Of a stretch of DNA of 64,000 bases, positions 49,210 through 61,309 are shown one piece after another; position 1 is the first letter of the stretch; every line of letters begins with the position of its first letter. Both the position numbers and the translations under genes were made by a program. Origin of the DNA: Ziziphus jujuba (lineage: Eukaryota > Streptophyta > Magnoliopsida > Rosales > Rhamnaceae); the NCBI RefSeq assembly GCF_031755915.1, contig NC_083390.1, positions 20,569,501 through 20,633,500 on the forward strand, read 5' to 3'. The notes beneath the pieces are model-generated. The model was not told the DNA's origin, did no database searches, and worked only from the letters and a program-made list of their open reading frames with translations.

Positions 49210-50836
49210 TTACTTGGGAATTAAGTCATCTTCTTATCAGATATGCTGCTATTTATTAATTTATCTCATACAGGTGCTAAGTAAAGGAGATGTCTTTGCG
49301 ATTAAGGAGGGTCTCATTCCTTTCCTGAGCTAATGATCAATCTCATTGAATAATTACATATTCATTTTCTGATTTTTGTATATTCAAGACTGCTTTGGAA
49401 TCCGATTAGGATGCCAAGTGTCATAGATCTGCTTCAACCTTTTAATGGATGGAAAATGACTTTCAATACATAAAAGAGTTGTATTTCTATTGCAGAGCAC
49501 CATTATTAGTATCATATGCTAGTCTAATAGCCATTGGCTATGCAATTAGTTCAAACAGAATCTTCCTTTTTAATTATCATTCTGTACATATTTTGCCTTG
49601 TTATAGAAGTCATATAACTTGTTTAACGCATAACCAAAAACAGCTGAGCTGCCAGCAAGGTTTTCACATGTTTAATGCATTGATGTGTAAACTTTTAGCA
49701 GTCAATACACCATTTGAACAAGTATTGGCTATGAACTCACCCTTTCCTATCTTAATCATATAATAGTAAAGTTTTATATAATCGGTCAGTTTGAGATCAA
49801 GGCGATATGATAATGTTATTCATGATCTATCAAAGCAACTTTAGTTTGACAATTATGAGGTCAACTTGATGATAGATGGGTTATATAATTTCAATTGGCA
49901 AAAAAGACGTGTATTATAGAGCAGCAGCTAAAAATACATGTGTAGCCTATGGAACCTGACCTGAAATGAGCTCAAACTGAAAGGGTCTCCAATATGAAGC
50001 CATTTTAAGTGGGGTCCCTCGTTAAAGCAAGCACTGCTAATTTTTCATTTGGCCAAGACTATGCACGTGTCCGTGTGTTCTGAAACGTTCTCATTTGTGC
50101 GAAAGAACCAGCACATCGGGGGATGAAATTGGGTTTCTTGGAACATTCGCTGATTGGTGTTGGGCCTTTTTATTTCATTACTTCCCTTTTCTCTTAAATA
50201 AGTAATTTTATTTCAAGCCCATGATTGTAATTTTGAATTATTCATTACCAATAAGATATTCAAAGTGCAATGAAATTGTAATTCATCGACGTCAAAATCA
50301 GAAAAATAAAATAAAATTAACAAATCCTCTTCCAGAATAAGTCCAAACATCAACGGCTTGGCTTTTGTTAACAACCAAATCTTGGTTCAATCATATACAA
50401 GAGTTTATCATCTTCAATTTAACACGTCAACAGAATCTTAAATAAATAAATAAATAAAATTTGCGGTTTCATGTATAGCTCATAATGGAAAACTCATGTG
50501 GTCATTATTATTATATTATATATCTCAATTTTATCTTCGAAACACCTTATTGTGTTGGAAAATACAAAAATTTCAGACGCATGAAATCAGAAAACATCTT
50601 TCATATCACGAAGATATTAACTATTTTTGTTTTTATATTGAAAATTCTAGAAATTTTTTAAGTTCACACTTTTTCCAATCAACTAAGCAAACCCGCCGCC
50701 CCACCTAGATGTAAATGTCATCTTATCCTGAAAGAACCTTCTTGCTTCCCTTAAAGTGCGATTACACCACACGTCACCTTCCAAATGGGCCAAAAGCCCA
50801 GTTTCAACGAATCCAACTCCATACGCGCCAAAACCC
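49210..50836. other. 3' flank of ABCG7 and intergenic DNA
   Basis: It holds the ABCG7 3' UTR (AATAATTACAT near 49350 is a possible polyadenylation region) and then AT-rich DNA. No gene seen; the open frames here have no recognisable motif. Confidence 0.4.
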
Positions 50837-50892
50837 CACGTGTCATTTGGCCACGCGGTCCCTCAATTTCCCCTTGCAATTCCTTATAAATA
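50837..50892 (+). promoter_or_regulatory. G-box/ABRE and TATA box of the 51012 gene
   Basis: CACGTGTC at 50837-50844 is a G-box/ABRE-type element; TATAAATA at 50885-50892 is a good TATA box 120 bases before the start codon, implying transcription start near 50,920. CACACGTCACC at about 50769 and CCACGCGG at about 50850 are further ACGT/CACG sites. This predicts abscisic-acid- or light-related control, by inference. Confidence 0.6.
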
Positions 50893-51011
50893 CAAGCTAC
50901 ACAACCCAAAGACGTCAATTATACATTCCTAGCTTACAAGTTTCAAACACATTTGAGTTTTGCAACATAAAATCACCTCCATATCTAGAAAATTTCTAAA
51001 CCTCTACAGCA

Positions 51012-51467
51012 ATGGAAATTTCAGTTTGTTCCTTCTACTCCTTATCTCTCACTTCATGTTCGTGTTCTACAAATTCGTCTCGTTGGAAAGTGGGATTCGT
51101 CCCACAAAGGAGGCCAAATCCCATCAAGATTTTTGCATCGCGAAGAGATCATGATTATGACGGTAAGCTTGTGGACGAAGACATGATAGGTCTAAGAAAA
51201 AGAATTCATGAAATGAAGATGGTGGAGGAGAAGCATGAACCTCCATCGAATTGGATGGAGTGGGAAAAAAGATATTATCCGAACTATGATTCAGATGTTT
51301 GTGAAGCTGTTGGATTGCTTCAATCCGAGTTGATGAAGATGAGACCAAGCATGGTTTTGACAATGGTGGTTCTTGTTTCAATAAGCGTGCCCGTATCAAT
51401 GGGTGTGATTATGTTCCATTTGATGGAGTTGGCTAAGGAGGCTTGCGTTGGAATTCCTTTTTGTTAG
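51012..51467 (+). CDS. Small single-exon plant protein, paralog 1, unknown function
   Basis: A 151-residue protein from one uninterrupted exon. The first 45 residues are rich in Ser, Cys, Thr and basic residues with few acidic ones, as in a chloroplast transit peptide. Then comes a conserved core (about 53-105): LVDEDMIGLRKRIHEMKMVE, EPPSNWMEWEKRYY, YDSDVCEAVGLLQSELM, RPSM. A hydrophobic segment near the C terminus (about 114-137) could cross a membrane. The core is almost identical to that of the gene at 55333, 3.9 kb away in the same orientation, so the two are paralogs. I recognise the type as a plant-specific conserved family but know no function for it. TATA box and G-box upstream fit a real, regulated gene, and the ATG is the first after the TATA box in this frame. 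Confidence 0.85.
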   Translation: MEISVCSFYSLSLTSCSCSTNSSRWKVGFVPQRRPNPIKIFASRRDHDYDGKLVDEDMIGLRKRIHEMKMVEEKHEPPSNWMEWEKRYYPNYDSDVCEAVGLLQSELMKMRPSMVLTMVVLVSISVPVSMGVIMFHLMELAKEACVGIPFC

Positions 51468-53830
51468 TTGCTATTATGGTTGTAAATTTGATTGGCTATA
51501 CTTAGAAGATACCACCTCTTTCTAATTATTATTATTATTTTCTTTTTCCACCAAGATATGATTTTCTTTGACTTGGTAAATTTTAACTCATTCTTTATTA
51601 TTTTATAGTAATAAAAATATTGCACAATAGTCCCTTTAACACTGTAATAAAAATGTTGCATAATATTCCTTTTGAATAATCAAGTTCACACCAATCATTG
51701 GTGATAATTTTCATATTTTTGATTTAAGAAAATATATATAAATATATTGCATGCACAATAACATTAATCGCATGTTTCTTTCTTTCATTTTAAGTTTTCT
51801 TAATAGGATAATTTTTTATATTATATGTAAATTTAATAAATTTGGAATCATTATTCAAAAACCAATAACATTAATAATGAAATATAGTTCTCATATGGAA
51901 AATCTTAAGTTCAAGTCTTTATTGTTGCACCCATTAAACAACCTTCACTCGGTTAGTATAAAACGCATTTGCTAGTTCTCTCAAATAAGTAAATAAAACA
52001 AAACACTTTATTAATTTTTGTGAAAAATGAGTAATGAATAGTTATTAGTGAAACCTATATATCAAATGATAATTTAAATATTGATCATTAAAGAGTTGAG
52101 TTTTAAATTCATAATATAAAAAAAATCAAAGAATTAAAAAAATATATTTATCACTACTAGTGAATGATTATTATTGAAATTTACATTTCAAATGACAATT
52201 TAAATGATTAATAATCACTAGTGAAATTTACATACCTAATAACAATTTAAATTGTTATTAATATTAAAATATTCATTTTTAGCATTTTGGAATTAAAAAA
52301 TAAAAAAAATAATCAAAATATATCACATAAGACTATTAGTATTATAAGTGGTGACAAATAGTAAGGCTCTAAAATTAATATCCTCAATTATATGTATCAC
52401 ATAAGCTGAAGATTATTACTAGTGATTACTATTGATAACAAATAGCAAGATTCAATTTTTATTCATTTGTTTTTTAAGTTTATTTAGGTGATTTGTGTTG
52501 GTAAATTCAGCATTTTTTTTTTATTTTTTTATCCATTTTGATGCAAAAATGAATAACGTAAAATTAATTTAAATTGAAAGTATAGATATTATACCCAAGT
52601 AAATTCAAATTCAAGAGTAATAATTTTGTTGATGTGCTATTGCCAGCTATAATTTTGTTTTTCCACGCTTATGGTTTATTAATTTTTTATTTTTTGTAGA
52701 ATGATTCAAGTCCATCCTTCTAAGATCTTACTAACTTTTGTATTGTATATTAATTTTGAGATTTGATTTACTAAGCACAACTGGGGGAGAAAGGTTGTAA
52801 CTTGCCCCAAATCTACTATATATGCAACAGTATACATTTCATTTTTGTTTGTTTACCTTTTTATAATAAATAATTAGTCATTCGAAAAAGAAAAACAAGA
52901 TAATTAAGCACGCATACAGCAACATAATTAAATAATCAATAACTAATATAAGAAAATGATTCAGTTAAATGTTATATATATCCTCACAAATTAAGAATTA
53001 ATGGACTAACAAAAATTAAAAAAATATTTTACAGAATCATGATATCAATGTGTGTATATGATATATATATATATATATATATACACATCCTTACAGATTA
53101 ATGATGTATCTTCTAATTACAAATTAATACTTCCAAATACTTAGCTGTATACAAATATTAACTACTAGTAGCTATGTATAACATAACCTGCGTAATTGTA
53201 ACACATGATATAATTTACAAGGTCAACTAGTTGACTTTTAATTGTTTTAGTTTGTAATTTAATGAAGAAATGATAAATAATATATTGATATATATATGTA
53301 TATACAAATAAAATTTATACGTCAGCCATTCCAATGGCCTTTTATAATCATGAAGAGCTATATAATTAGAATTTTTCAGTATAAGTTACGTGATACATCC
53401 AAATTGAGATGAACCTCTCCCCCACCGTCCCAACCCAAATTATCAAAAACATATTTGTTTATGCTTCTCTTCCTTCTTTCTCTTTTAATTATTTTGACCT
53501 AAAAAGAAAAACCTTTAAATACTAACCGTCCCAAAGATAAAAATAAATAAATAAATAATTTATAATAATATAGATATAGAATCCCAACAATAAATAAAGC
53601 GCCGTCCAAACTGAAGTCAAGCTACTTCAATAAAGAACCTTAGAATACTTCTAACTTGAATGGCAAAACAATAGCTATAGCTTATAGTCTTGGGGGAATT
53701 TATTCTGTGCTACAGCGGCCAATGCATGTGCATCCATTCTAGACTAACGGTTCATGTGATTATTATTAAATTATTAAAATCTTGATGTAATTAGTCAAAC
53801 TTAATTAATTATTTCATTATAATATCAACT
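51468..53830. other. AT-rich intergenic DNA between the paired small genes
   Basis: No gene seen. From about 52025 to 52260 short phrases such as TATTAGTGAAA(C/T)(C/T)TA and AATGA(T/C)AATTTAAAT recur three or four times, so the stretch is locally repetitive. An (AT)n run is at about 53057-53084. Confidence 0.4.
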
Positions 53831-54960
53831 AAAAAAAAAAACCAAACCTATAATTCATTTTACCATGGCCATTAATGCTATATTCAGTTTTCAAATACAA
53901 TTTCTCTTCTATATCAAAGAAGGAAATCACTTTATTAATTATACACATATTGTAAAAATCCCATTTGTAAACTGTCACATTATGAATTTCCTTGGAGGGT
54001 TGTCATATTTTGAATTTCATGTAATACACTTGACTAAATTGTAATTGATATTCGTATATTCCCATCCATTTAACTTAGACGTGAAAAGTTTAAAAATATG
54101 TACGAAATACAAAAATAAAATATTTAGAACTGAATCTGTAATCTCATGAATCGAAAAGCACTTCTACAAAATTGATAAAATAGATGGGAATTAATAGAAT
54201 GATTTTCACTTTACTGTACCCATAATCTTGTAAAAGCAAATCAAGAATAAGTGGAAAACCAAGGTGTATCACGGATGAAACTGAGTGCACAACATAATCT
54301 TCCATATATAATTAAAGGAACCAAAAGAATAATAATAACAATAATTTAAAAAATTAAAAAAGCAAACCAGTAATTCATCTTACCATGACCATTAATGCTA
54401 CATTTAGTTTTCAAATACAATTTCTCTTCTCTTACAAAAAAGAAAACTGTCATTTTTTTTATGTAATACAATTGTTTAAAACTTAATTAATATTTGTACT
54501 AAATTAAAAAAATGATTTTTGTACATTCCCATACGTTTAACATACATGTGAAAATTTTAAACATATTTACCAATATAAAATATTTAGAGGTGATTTTGTA
54601 ACATCTGAAAATACAGAAACACTTCTAAAAAAATTGATAAAAGTGGGGATTAAGACCCTAATTGACACAGTTTTTGCTTTTACTTTTTCTTCTATTTTTT
54701 CAAAAATACTTTATGAAGAAATTAATTTTTACTGATTAAAACATTTTCTAAAAATCATTCAAATACAATTAGAAAACAAACCTTAAAAACTATTTTTGAC
54801 TTTTTAAAAACTATGTCATACAAGATCCAAATAACTTTTACTTCGTTACGCCCCACAATCTTATAAAAGTAGAAACTAAGCGAAGATCAAATGGAAAACC
54901 AAGTGTATCACAGATGAAACCGAGCGCACAAGATGGCATTCCATAATCAAAAGAAACAAA
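53831..54960. repeat. Direct duplication upstream of the 55333 gene
   Basis: 53831-54330 and 54361-54960 align end to end in the same orientation. Shared landmarks are TACCATG.CCATTAATGCTA, TTTTCAAATACAATTTCTCT, TTCCCAT.C.TTTAAC, AAATATTTAGA, AAAACCAAG.TGTATCAC and GATGAAAC.GAG.GCACAA. Copy 2 has about 190 extra bases (54655-54845), possibly a small insertion. No gene in either copy. Confidence 0.75.
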
Positions 54961-55188
54961 ATATATATATATATATATATATATTATTTTTTTCAATAAG
55001 AGAGAGTCATTTTGGCCATTAATGCCCTAAAGTCACTTTCATGATGTGATGTTAGCCGCCTTCTCCGAATCTCCAGCAAAATAAAACGCGCTAAGAGCGT
55101 AGCTGTCCCTTCTTCATCAATCACACGCTTTTACACATTTCCATTTATTTATTTATTTATTTTATTTTCTAACGTCCTTTATCTGCCT

Positions 55189-55197
55189 CTATAAGTA
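55189..55197 (+). promoter_or_regulatory. Probable TATA box of the 55333 gene
   Basis: CTATAAGTA lies about 140 bases before the start codon; the leader that follows is A/C-rich and pyrimidine-rich, as in many highly expressed plant genes. Confidence 0.45.
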
Positions 55198-55332
55198 TCT
55201 CATTTTCGTTCGCATTCCCATAAACCATAAAAACCGTAATAAACCTCCACAAAAATTACATTTTCCACCAACCATTTTCCAAATCTAATTAATATTTCTC
55301 TTACTTTCTCTGTTTCTCACTTCCACCATCAA

Positions 55333-55809
55333 ATGGCATCAATTTCTTCCCTTCCTTCATCAAATCCACTTTCATTTAACCCAATTTCAGATTCATCAGG
55401 AAAAACGGTAGATTTCAGAAAAAGAGCCTCCTCCACAAGAATTTGTGCATCATCCAGACGATCATCATCAGAAGCCAATGACCAAAACTACTATAGCAGC
55501 AGCAGCAGATTGGTGGATGAGAATATGATCGTTCTGAGGAAGAGAATCCACGAGATGAAGATGGTGGAGAGGAACTATGAGCCTCCTTCAGATTGGAATG
55601 AGTGGGAGAAGAAGTACTACACCAGCTATGACTCTTTCGTGTGCCAGGCACTGGGTGTGTTGCAATCTCAGATGATGAACACTAGGCCAAGCTTGGCTTT
55701 GGGAATGATGGTTCTCATTCTTTTCAGTGTTCCAATGTCTACCACTATGATTTTGTTCCGTTTGATGGAGATCGCTAATGGGGTCTTGGCTGGGGTGCAC
55801 ATTGGCTAG
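55333..55809 (+). CDS. Small single-exon plant protein, paralog 2, unknown function
   Basis: A 158-residue protein from one exon, starting MASISSLPSSNPLSF, a Ser-rich, acid-poor N terminus compatible with plastid targeting, followed by basic KRASSTRI and a Ser-rich linker. The core (about 58-112) repeats that of the 51012 gene: LVDENMIVLRKRIHEMKMVE, EPPSDWNEWEKKYY, YDSFVCQALGVLQSQMM, RPSLALGM. A C-terminal hydrophobic segment (about 115-138) follows and the chain ends GVHIG. Identity is high in the core and low in the N terminus, the pattern of a functional domain behind a variable targeting peptide. The function is unknown to me. Both paralogs are intact, so both are probably expressed. Confidence 0.88.
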   Translation: MASISSLPSSNPLSFNPISDSSGKTVDFRKRASSTRICASSRRSSSEANDQNYYSSSSRLVDENMIVLRKRIHEMKMVERNYEPPSDWNEWEKKYYTSYDSFVCQALGVLQSQMMNTRPSLALGMMVLILFSVPMSTTMILFRLMEIANGVLAGVHIG

Positions 55810-58800
55810 AAAATTGCTTCTGGAATTCGAATCCCTCCCTTTTGTTTTTTGTTTCAAACTAATTTTTCTTTTAATTTTTTTTGTAAATATGATGAAAATT
55901 AATATAAATACAAACTAGATTTGATTTCTTTAAGATCCAAATTAATTATGATTTATGATATATAACTAGCTAGAAGTTATTTGTTATTAATTTGTCAGAT
56001 GAAATTCAACAGTGAAAAATTTTAAAGTCTGAAATGTTGGAGATCCCAAATGCGAACCAACTTTAGTAATCATTAAGTTGGGAAGACAACTTTTTTTTTT
56101 TTTTTTTTTGGGTAAAGAAGTCAAATTGGTTCATCAATAGCAATAGATGTAGATATATAAAGTTATGAGGGTTCGATCGGATTGATAATAACAAACGGAA
56201 AAACAATAAATGAACATTTTAAATTTGTTTTTGAAAAATAAACATGGTCTAATTAAACAAACAAATTAAGGACTTATAATGGTTTTTAGTTTAAAATTAT
56301 AAGTTGAACCTTATAAGACTAATTTATTAGAAAAAAAGAAGAAGAAAAACTTATGAAACTAAAGTTTAAATTTTTTTATCATTACACTAATTTTTAAATT
56401 AATATATATTTTTAGATTATAATTTTATAAATGTGGATGTGAAAGACAAATCAAATAAGATAATTTTATTTGAAGAAATTAATTTAAATTTGCTCATAAA
56501 AAATAAACAGGGTCTAATTCATCAAAGTCAATGGCATGGCAATGGCTTTTAGTTTGCAAAACTATCAGGTTATATAAATTGATAATTGTTATGTATATTT
56601 TTATTAAACTGAAGAGGAAAGACTGTGATCGCAGCTGTTGAATTTTTTATTTTTTATTGGGTAAATCATCAGAGCTTCTGAATTTATCAAGAGGTCTATT
56701 ATTCAATATAAGTTTAAATATTTTTATAGTTAAGATCTATAAAATACTGACAAAAATAGTAAATAGTCATAAAGAATCAATTGTTTAATGCAGCTGAAAG
56801 CTTGATTTGAGTCAGCAATGCGGAAAATTTTCTAATACTTCCGGAGTATCCACAGCTCAGAACTCCTTCCATTCAATATTTGAAATGTGTATTATCTGGC
56901 CAGGTCACATTCCAGGTCATAAACGGATCTTTATTACTCCGTATGTACATTTTTTACTATTTTCCTGGTTTTGACGGCTTTCTCCTTCCCTAACACAACT
57001 TCTACAGTTCTACCTACTCCAGGAATTTTCGAGCTCACAAATCAAGCACCAACTTTTCAAGAGAAGGGAAAAAAAAAAAAAAAAAAAAGTTAAGATTTTG
57101 GAATTGCAGAGGTCTGAGTTTGGTAAAGAATTGATAAATAAAAATTGACGATTTTTTCAAGAAAATGATGCAACTCTAATCTCAAAATTTTCGGAAACCA
57201 AATATTTTTCTTTGAATTTTTTTTTTTTTTTTGAATTATGAAATTTTCATAGTAGCAACAGTAAGAAGGAATTTTGCCCTACAAGCTCACTTCTTCTCTG
57301 TATTCCACGCCTTCCTCTCTACCGCTCTCTCCCTGTCATTTCTGTCTCTGCTCTCTGCTCTCTTTTCTCACGTAATATAAAACGAGTCTATGCTTTGAAT
57401 CCTAATTCTCTGTTGATGTTGACGGCCAAACCCTTCTCTACAGCACCATGTCCATGTATGAAGGAATGAAAACCACCATTTTGTGAGCACACCCAAATCC
57501 CATAGAGTCAATTTTCTGCAGAGTGCAAATCCAACCCATCAAAGTATAGATGCCTAGCTTGTTCTATACACTCTAGTAGTCTTCAATGTGTCAAAACTCA
57601 TGAGCAATCCCTTCTACTCCAGCAATTCTCAAACTCACAACTCAAGCACAGATTTTGTCGAGAGGACAAAAAAAAAAAAAAAAAATTATGATTATGGAAT
57701 TGCAGAAGTCGAAATGGGATGATAATTTGATCAGATTGGGTCATCAAATTGACAATTTTGTTAAGAATATGCTGCAACTCTAGTTTTCTAGTTTTCTCAG
57801 ATTGCAAACAACCATTTCACGATAAATTATTACACTTCTACATGTTTTTCACCAAAGAATCATATTCTTCATTTCCATAATAGAATATCCAAAACCATTT
57901 AACATTTTCTTCACTCATCTATTTACATACCCCAAAGGAAAAATAAATAAATAAATAAATAAAAATAGTAGATCACAAAAGAATTTTCCATTTTAAAGGT
58001 CCAAGTCATAATTTCACTTAAAATAAAAACCCATCAACACAACAATGTTAACACTCACCAAATGCCCTTCTCTCTTTCTCTCCCCCTTCAGCCCTTATCC
58101 TATCTCCAGTATATATATGTATATGTATATATTTTTTTTTATTTTTGCAAATTTGCAATCGGATGCTCTTTCCCTTTTCCTCTTCTCTTCTCCACCTCAA
58201 CCCCATTCACATAGATTTCTAGATAAAATTTGTTTTGTGAGTTTGAAATTGCAATGGTAGAAGAAGCCAGTGTTTTAGGAAAGGAGATGGCTGCATTTTA
58301 GGGAAGGAGAGGGCGTGAAAGTCGAGACAAACGGAGTGAGATAACGTGCATAAGGAGTAGAAAGGAGCTGGTTATGATCTGGAAAAGTAAATACACGTGT
58401 CAAGTACTGTAGGGGAGGAGGACTGAGCTGTGGGTACTCGGGGAGTATTAGAAATTTTTCCCAGCAATGCCAAGCCGCCGTTGACTTGTATTTCGTAAGG
58501 ATTGTCCCAATGACACAGCAAAGCTGAAGAAGCCAAAAACTGTACCCACCACAACAGCATTTAATTTTGCAAATCCTTGGACGTCGCACTTGACCTTCCC
58601 CATTATATTATTATCATATATCCATTCTTGCATACAAACTGTAGAACATATGTATTTCACCGAAAGAAAAACAACAAAACATAGAATAGATGTATAAATA
58701 TAAATGCACATATGAATTATTTAAAACAAAAATAAAAAAATTAAATATGAAAAACAAACCATGGAGATTATATATGCAAACAAAGCCTTTTATGTCCTTT

Positions 58801-59070
58801 TCTCTTGTATTGCATATGATTCCCCAATATAATATTTTCCATATTCTTTTAGCTGCGGTATTTTGGTATATAATATAATGGAACTTTCTGAAGTAATATT
58901 TATATTTGAAAATATACATTAATTCTTTTCATGTAAACATAGGATTTAAGGAAAATTTATTTTCATTGCTAATTTTGAGGCCTACGAAATTGTCCATGTG
59001 CTATATTTTTGTTAATGGAAAAGTTAAAGAACGAGTTTTATATTTCTATAAAAAGGATAATCAGTTACGG
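55810..59070. other. AT-rich intergenic DNA with one direct duplication
   Basis: Apart from a doubtful short ORF at 58448-58603 no gene is recognised. A segment of about 185 bases at 57000-57182 recurs at 57598-57782: TCTAC...CTCCAG.AATT, ACTCA..AAGCAC, a poly-A run, GGAATTGCAGA.GTC and ATG.TGCAACTCTA are shared. (AAAT)n lies at about 57942-57964. Confidence 0.45.
58448..58603 (-). CDS. Doubtful small ORF with one membrane segment
   Basis: From the ATG at 58601-58603 on the minus strand the frame gives 51 residues: MGKVKCDVQGFAKL, a hydrophobic stretch AVVVGTVFGFFSFAVSLG, then polar QSLRNTSQRRLGIAGKNF. It has more balanced codon usage than its AT-rich surroundings and a start codon placed directly before the hydrophobic segment. 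I do not recognise a family and saw no promoter or intron signals that settle it; it could be a chance frame. Confidence 0.25.
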   Translation of the reverse strand: MGKVKCDVQGFAKLNAVVVGTVFGFFSFAVSLGQSLRNTSQRRLGIAGKNF

Positions 59071-59074
59071 AAAT

Positions 59075-61272
59075 CTTCAATTTTTATTTTTTATTTTTTA
59101 TTTTTATTTTTATAAATACTGATATTCATTACAAAAACCGCACAAAAAGCCTCCAACAAAGGGAGGAATTACAAAACAACACCACATCCAAGTATATCAG
59201 AGGCTTGGATGTTCAAAAGATCATCTGGAAGAGAGTCCAGGTTACAATCAACGTAAAGGACAAAATTATCATGCAAAGCTTTTTTGGCCAGCAAAACAGC
59301 CAATCTATTGGTGTCCCTTGAGTTCGAGGAAATAGTCCAATTAAACTTAGCAAAGCAACTTCTAAGAAAAAAGAAATCATATCTTGTTGTCCAAGCCGAA
59401 GGATTTTCCTGATTGATTGTACCATTCACAACCAAAGAAGAGTCTGAGGACCAGATGATATTATCCCATTGCAAATTTGCAACGCATCTTGCTGTCCAAG
59501 CAAGAGCTTTGATTTCAGCTTACTGGGGATAGTCACAATCAACCAGCTTCGAGGCTAGATGGAGAATAACCCCTTAGCTATCTCTGACAACGAAAGCTAA
59601 GCCTGCCTTACGGTTAACATAAGCTGCATCTGTATTAATTTTCTTCCAACCCTCTAGAGGGGCTTTCCAACTATCCTTGAGCATATGTGAATGGTTCTTA
59701 TCAGCTTCCTTAACAATAGCAAATTCTTCTACGAGATGATTGAAATGCAAGACCACATCTGAAGTGGGAGAGATGTTGGAGAAAAGTTTCTCATTTCTAC
59801 AATTCCAAACAGCATACACAAGAGTGGATAGAAAAATCGGAAAGATTCCTTCCTCCAATCTATGAAGACAATCTCCAAATCTTGGATTGATGAAAAAATC
59901 AACCAACTCCTCAATATTTGAGAATTCCTATCTGTCAGGTATGCATCCCTATTTGCTTGCAAAAGCAATTCTTCTAACAAAGTGACATTCTTTAAACAAG
60001 TAAAATGCCGATTCCACCTCAACTCCACAAAAAATACATTCCTACTCTCCATTCCTAAATTTGTTGAGAAGAACCTCACGAGTGGGAATTGCCTTAGCAA
60101 GAATTCTCAAGAGAAAAATTTTTAGGCGTTCATGAATCTTTAGATTCCAAAGCCTCTTTCATCTGTTATTACCTTCTCTTCTCCACTCTTCTTCAAAAAG
60201 GAAATCGTAGCAGCTTTTGACTGAAAAATTACCTTACAGGTGAGTTTATCTTCACAGGGGGTTCGAGGCAACTCAAGTTAAAAAAATGGCTTTAGCCGAT
60301 TCTAAACTACAAATGGTGCGGATAAGATTCTCATTCCAAGAGTGTGAACTCTCATCCCACAGCTCATATACCCTTCTCCAACTAAAAATATTGATACCTT
60401 CCTTCGCTGTAAGATATTTATTAGGAAGTCCGGGAAGCCATGGGTCCACCCAAGGATTAATGAAAGATTCATCTCCAAATCGAAAACAAGCTCCTCTGCG
60501 AAACATTTTCCTAGATTTAACAATCCATTGCCAAACGGTAGAAGTCCCTTTTTCAGAGTGCATCTGAAAAAGGTTGAATTATATATGGAGATATTTCGCC
60601 CTTAGCAACCTGGTCCATAAACAATTTTCTCCACTAGCCAATTTCCAGCCAAGTTTAGCTAAGAGAGCTAAGTTCATGTCTCTAAATCTTCTAAAACCCA
60701 ACCCTCCCAAATCCTTCGGCTTGCAAATGTCTTTCCATGCTTTCAGAGTAAGGTAACCCGATGCTTTGGGTTTGGCATCCCACCAAAACTTGCGCATTAA
60801 ACCATCTAGATCCTCACAAACTCCTACCAACACAAGATGGGTAGACATGGTGTAAGTGGGTATGGCTTGAACAACCGACTTAATCAAGGTGGCTTTTCCG
60901 GCGTTAGACAAAAGATGTCTCTTCCACCCCTCAAGACTCAAGCCTCAACCTAACCTTTTCTTTAAGTTTGAAAAACTCCTTCGACTTGTTCCTTCCCAAA
61001 ACTAAAGCATTTCCTAGATATATGGCATTACTTCCCATTTCCTTGAACCTTAAAACATCTTTAATTGCTCTTCTATCTTGTCTAGGGGTATGGTTAGAGA
61101 AGAGGATGTTGGATTTATCGACATTAATTCTCTATCGCGTCCAACTGCAGTACTTATCTAAGCAATCAGTAGCCGCAATGGCTTTTTGAGGAATGGCTCG
61201 GCATATAATCAGGATGTCATTTGTGTACATCAAGTGAGAAATGGATGGTGCATTTTGGGCAACTTTGATGCC

Positions 61273-61280
<8 letters not shown>
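59075..61280 (-). mobile_element. 5'-truncated LINE (non-LTR retrotransposon)
   Basis: Read on the minus strand the fragments are in the order of a plant L1-type ORF2 C-terminal half. First comes the end of the reverse transcriptase (ISHLMYTNDILIICRA near 61,220). Then the segment with GWKRHLLSNAGKATLIKSV and KPKDLGGLGFRRF (60579-60941), the zf-RVT region (about 60273-60563) and an RNase H domain (59169-59906) with the motifs INTDAAY and SSDSSLVVNG. Several frameshifts and stops separate these pieces. The active site, usually (F/Y)ADD, reads YTND. The 3' end is an A-rich TAAAAATAAAAA-type tail at about 59075-59115. The 5' side stops at an (AT)n run at 61277-61305. Endonuclease and most of the RT are missing. 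Confidence 0.85.
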
Positions 61281-61309
<29 letters not shown>

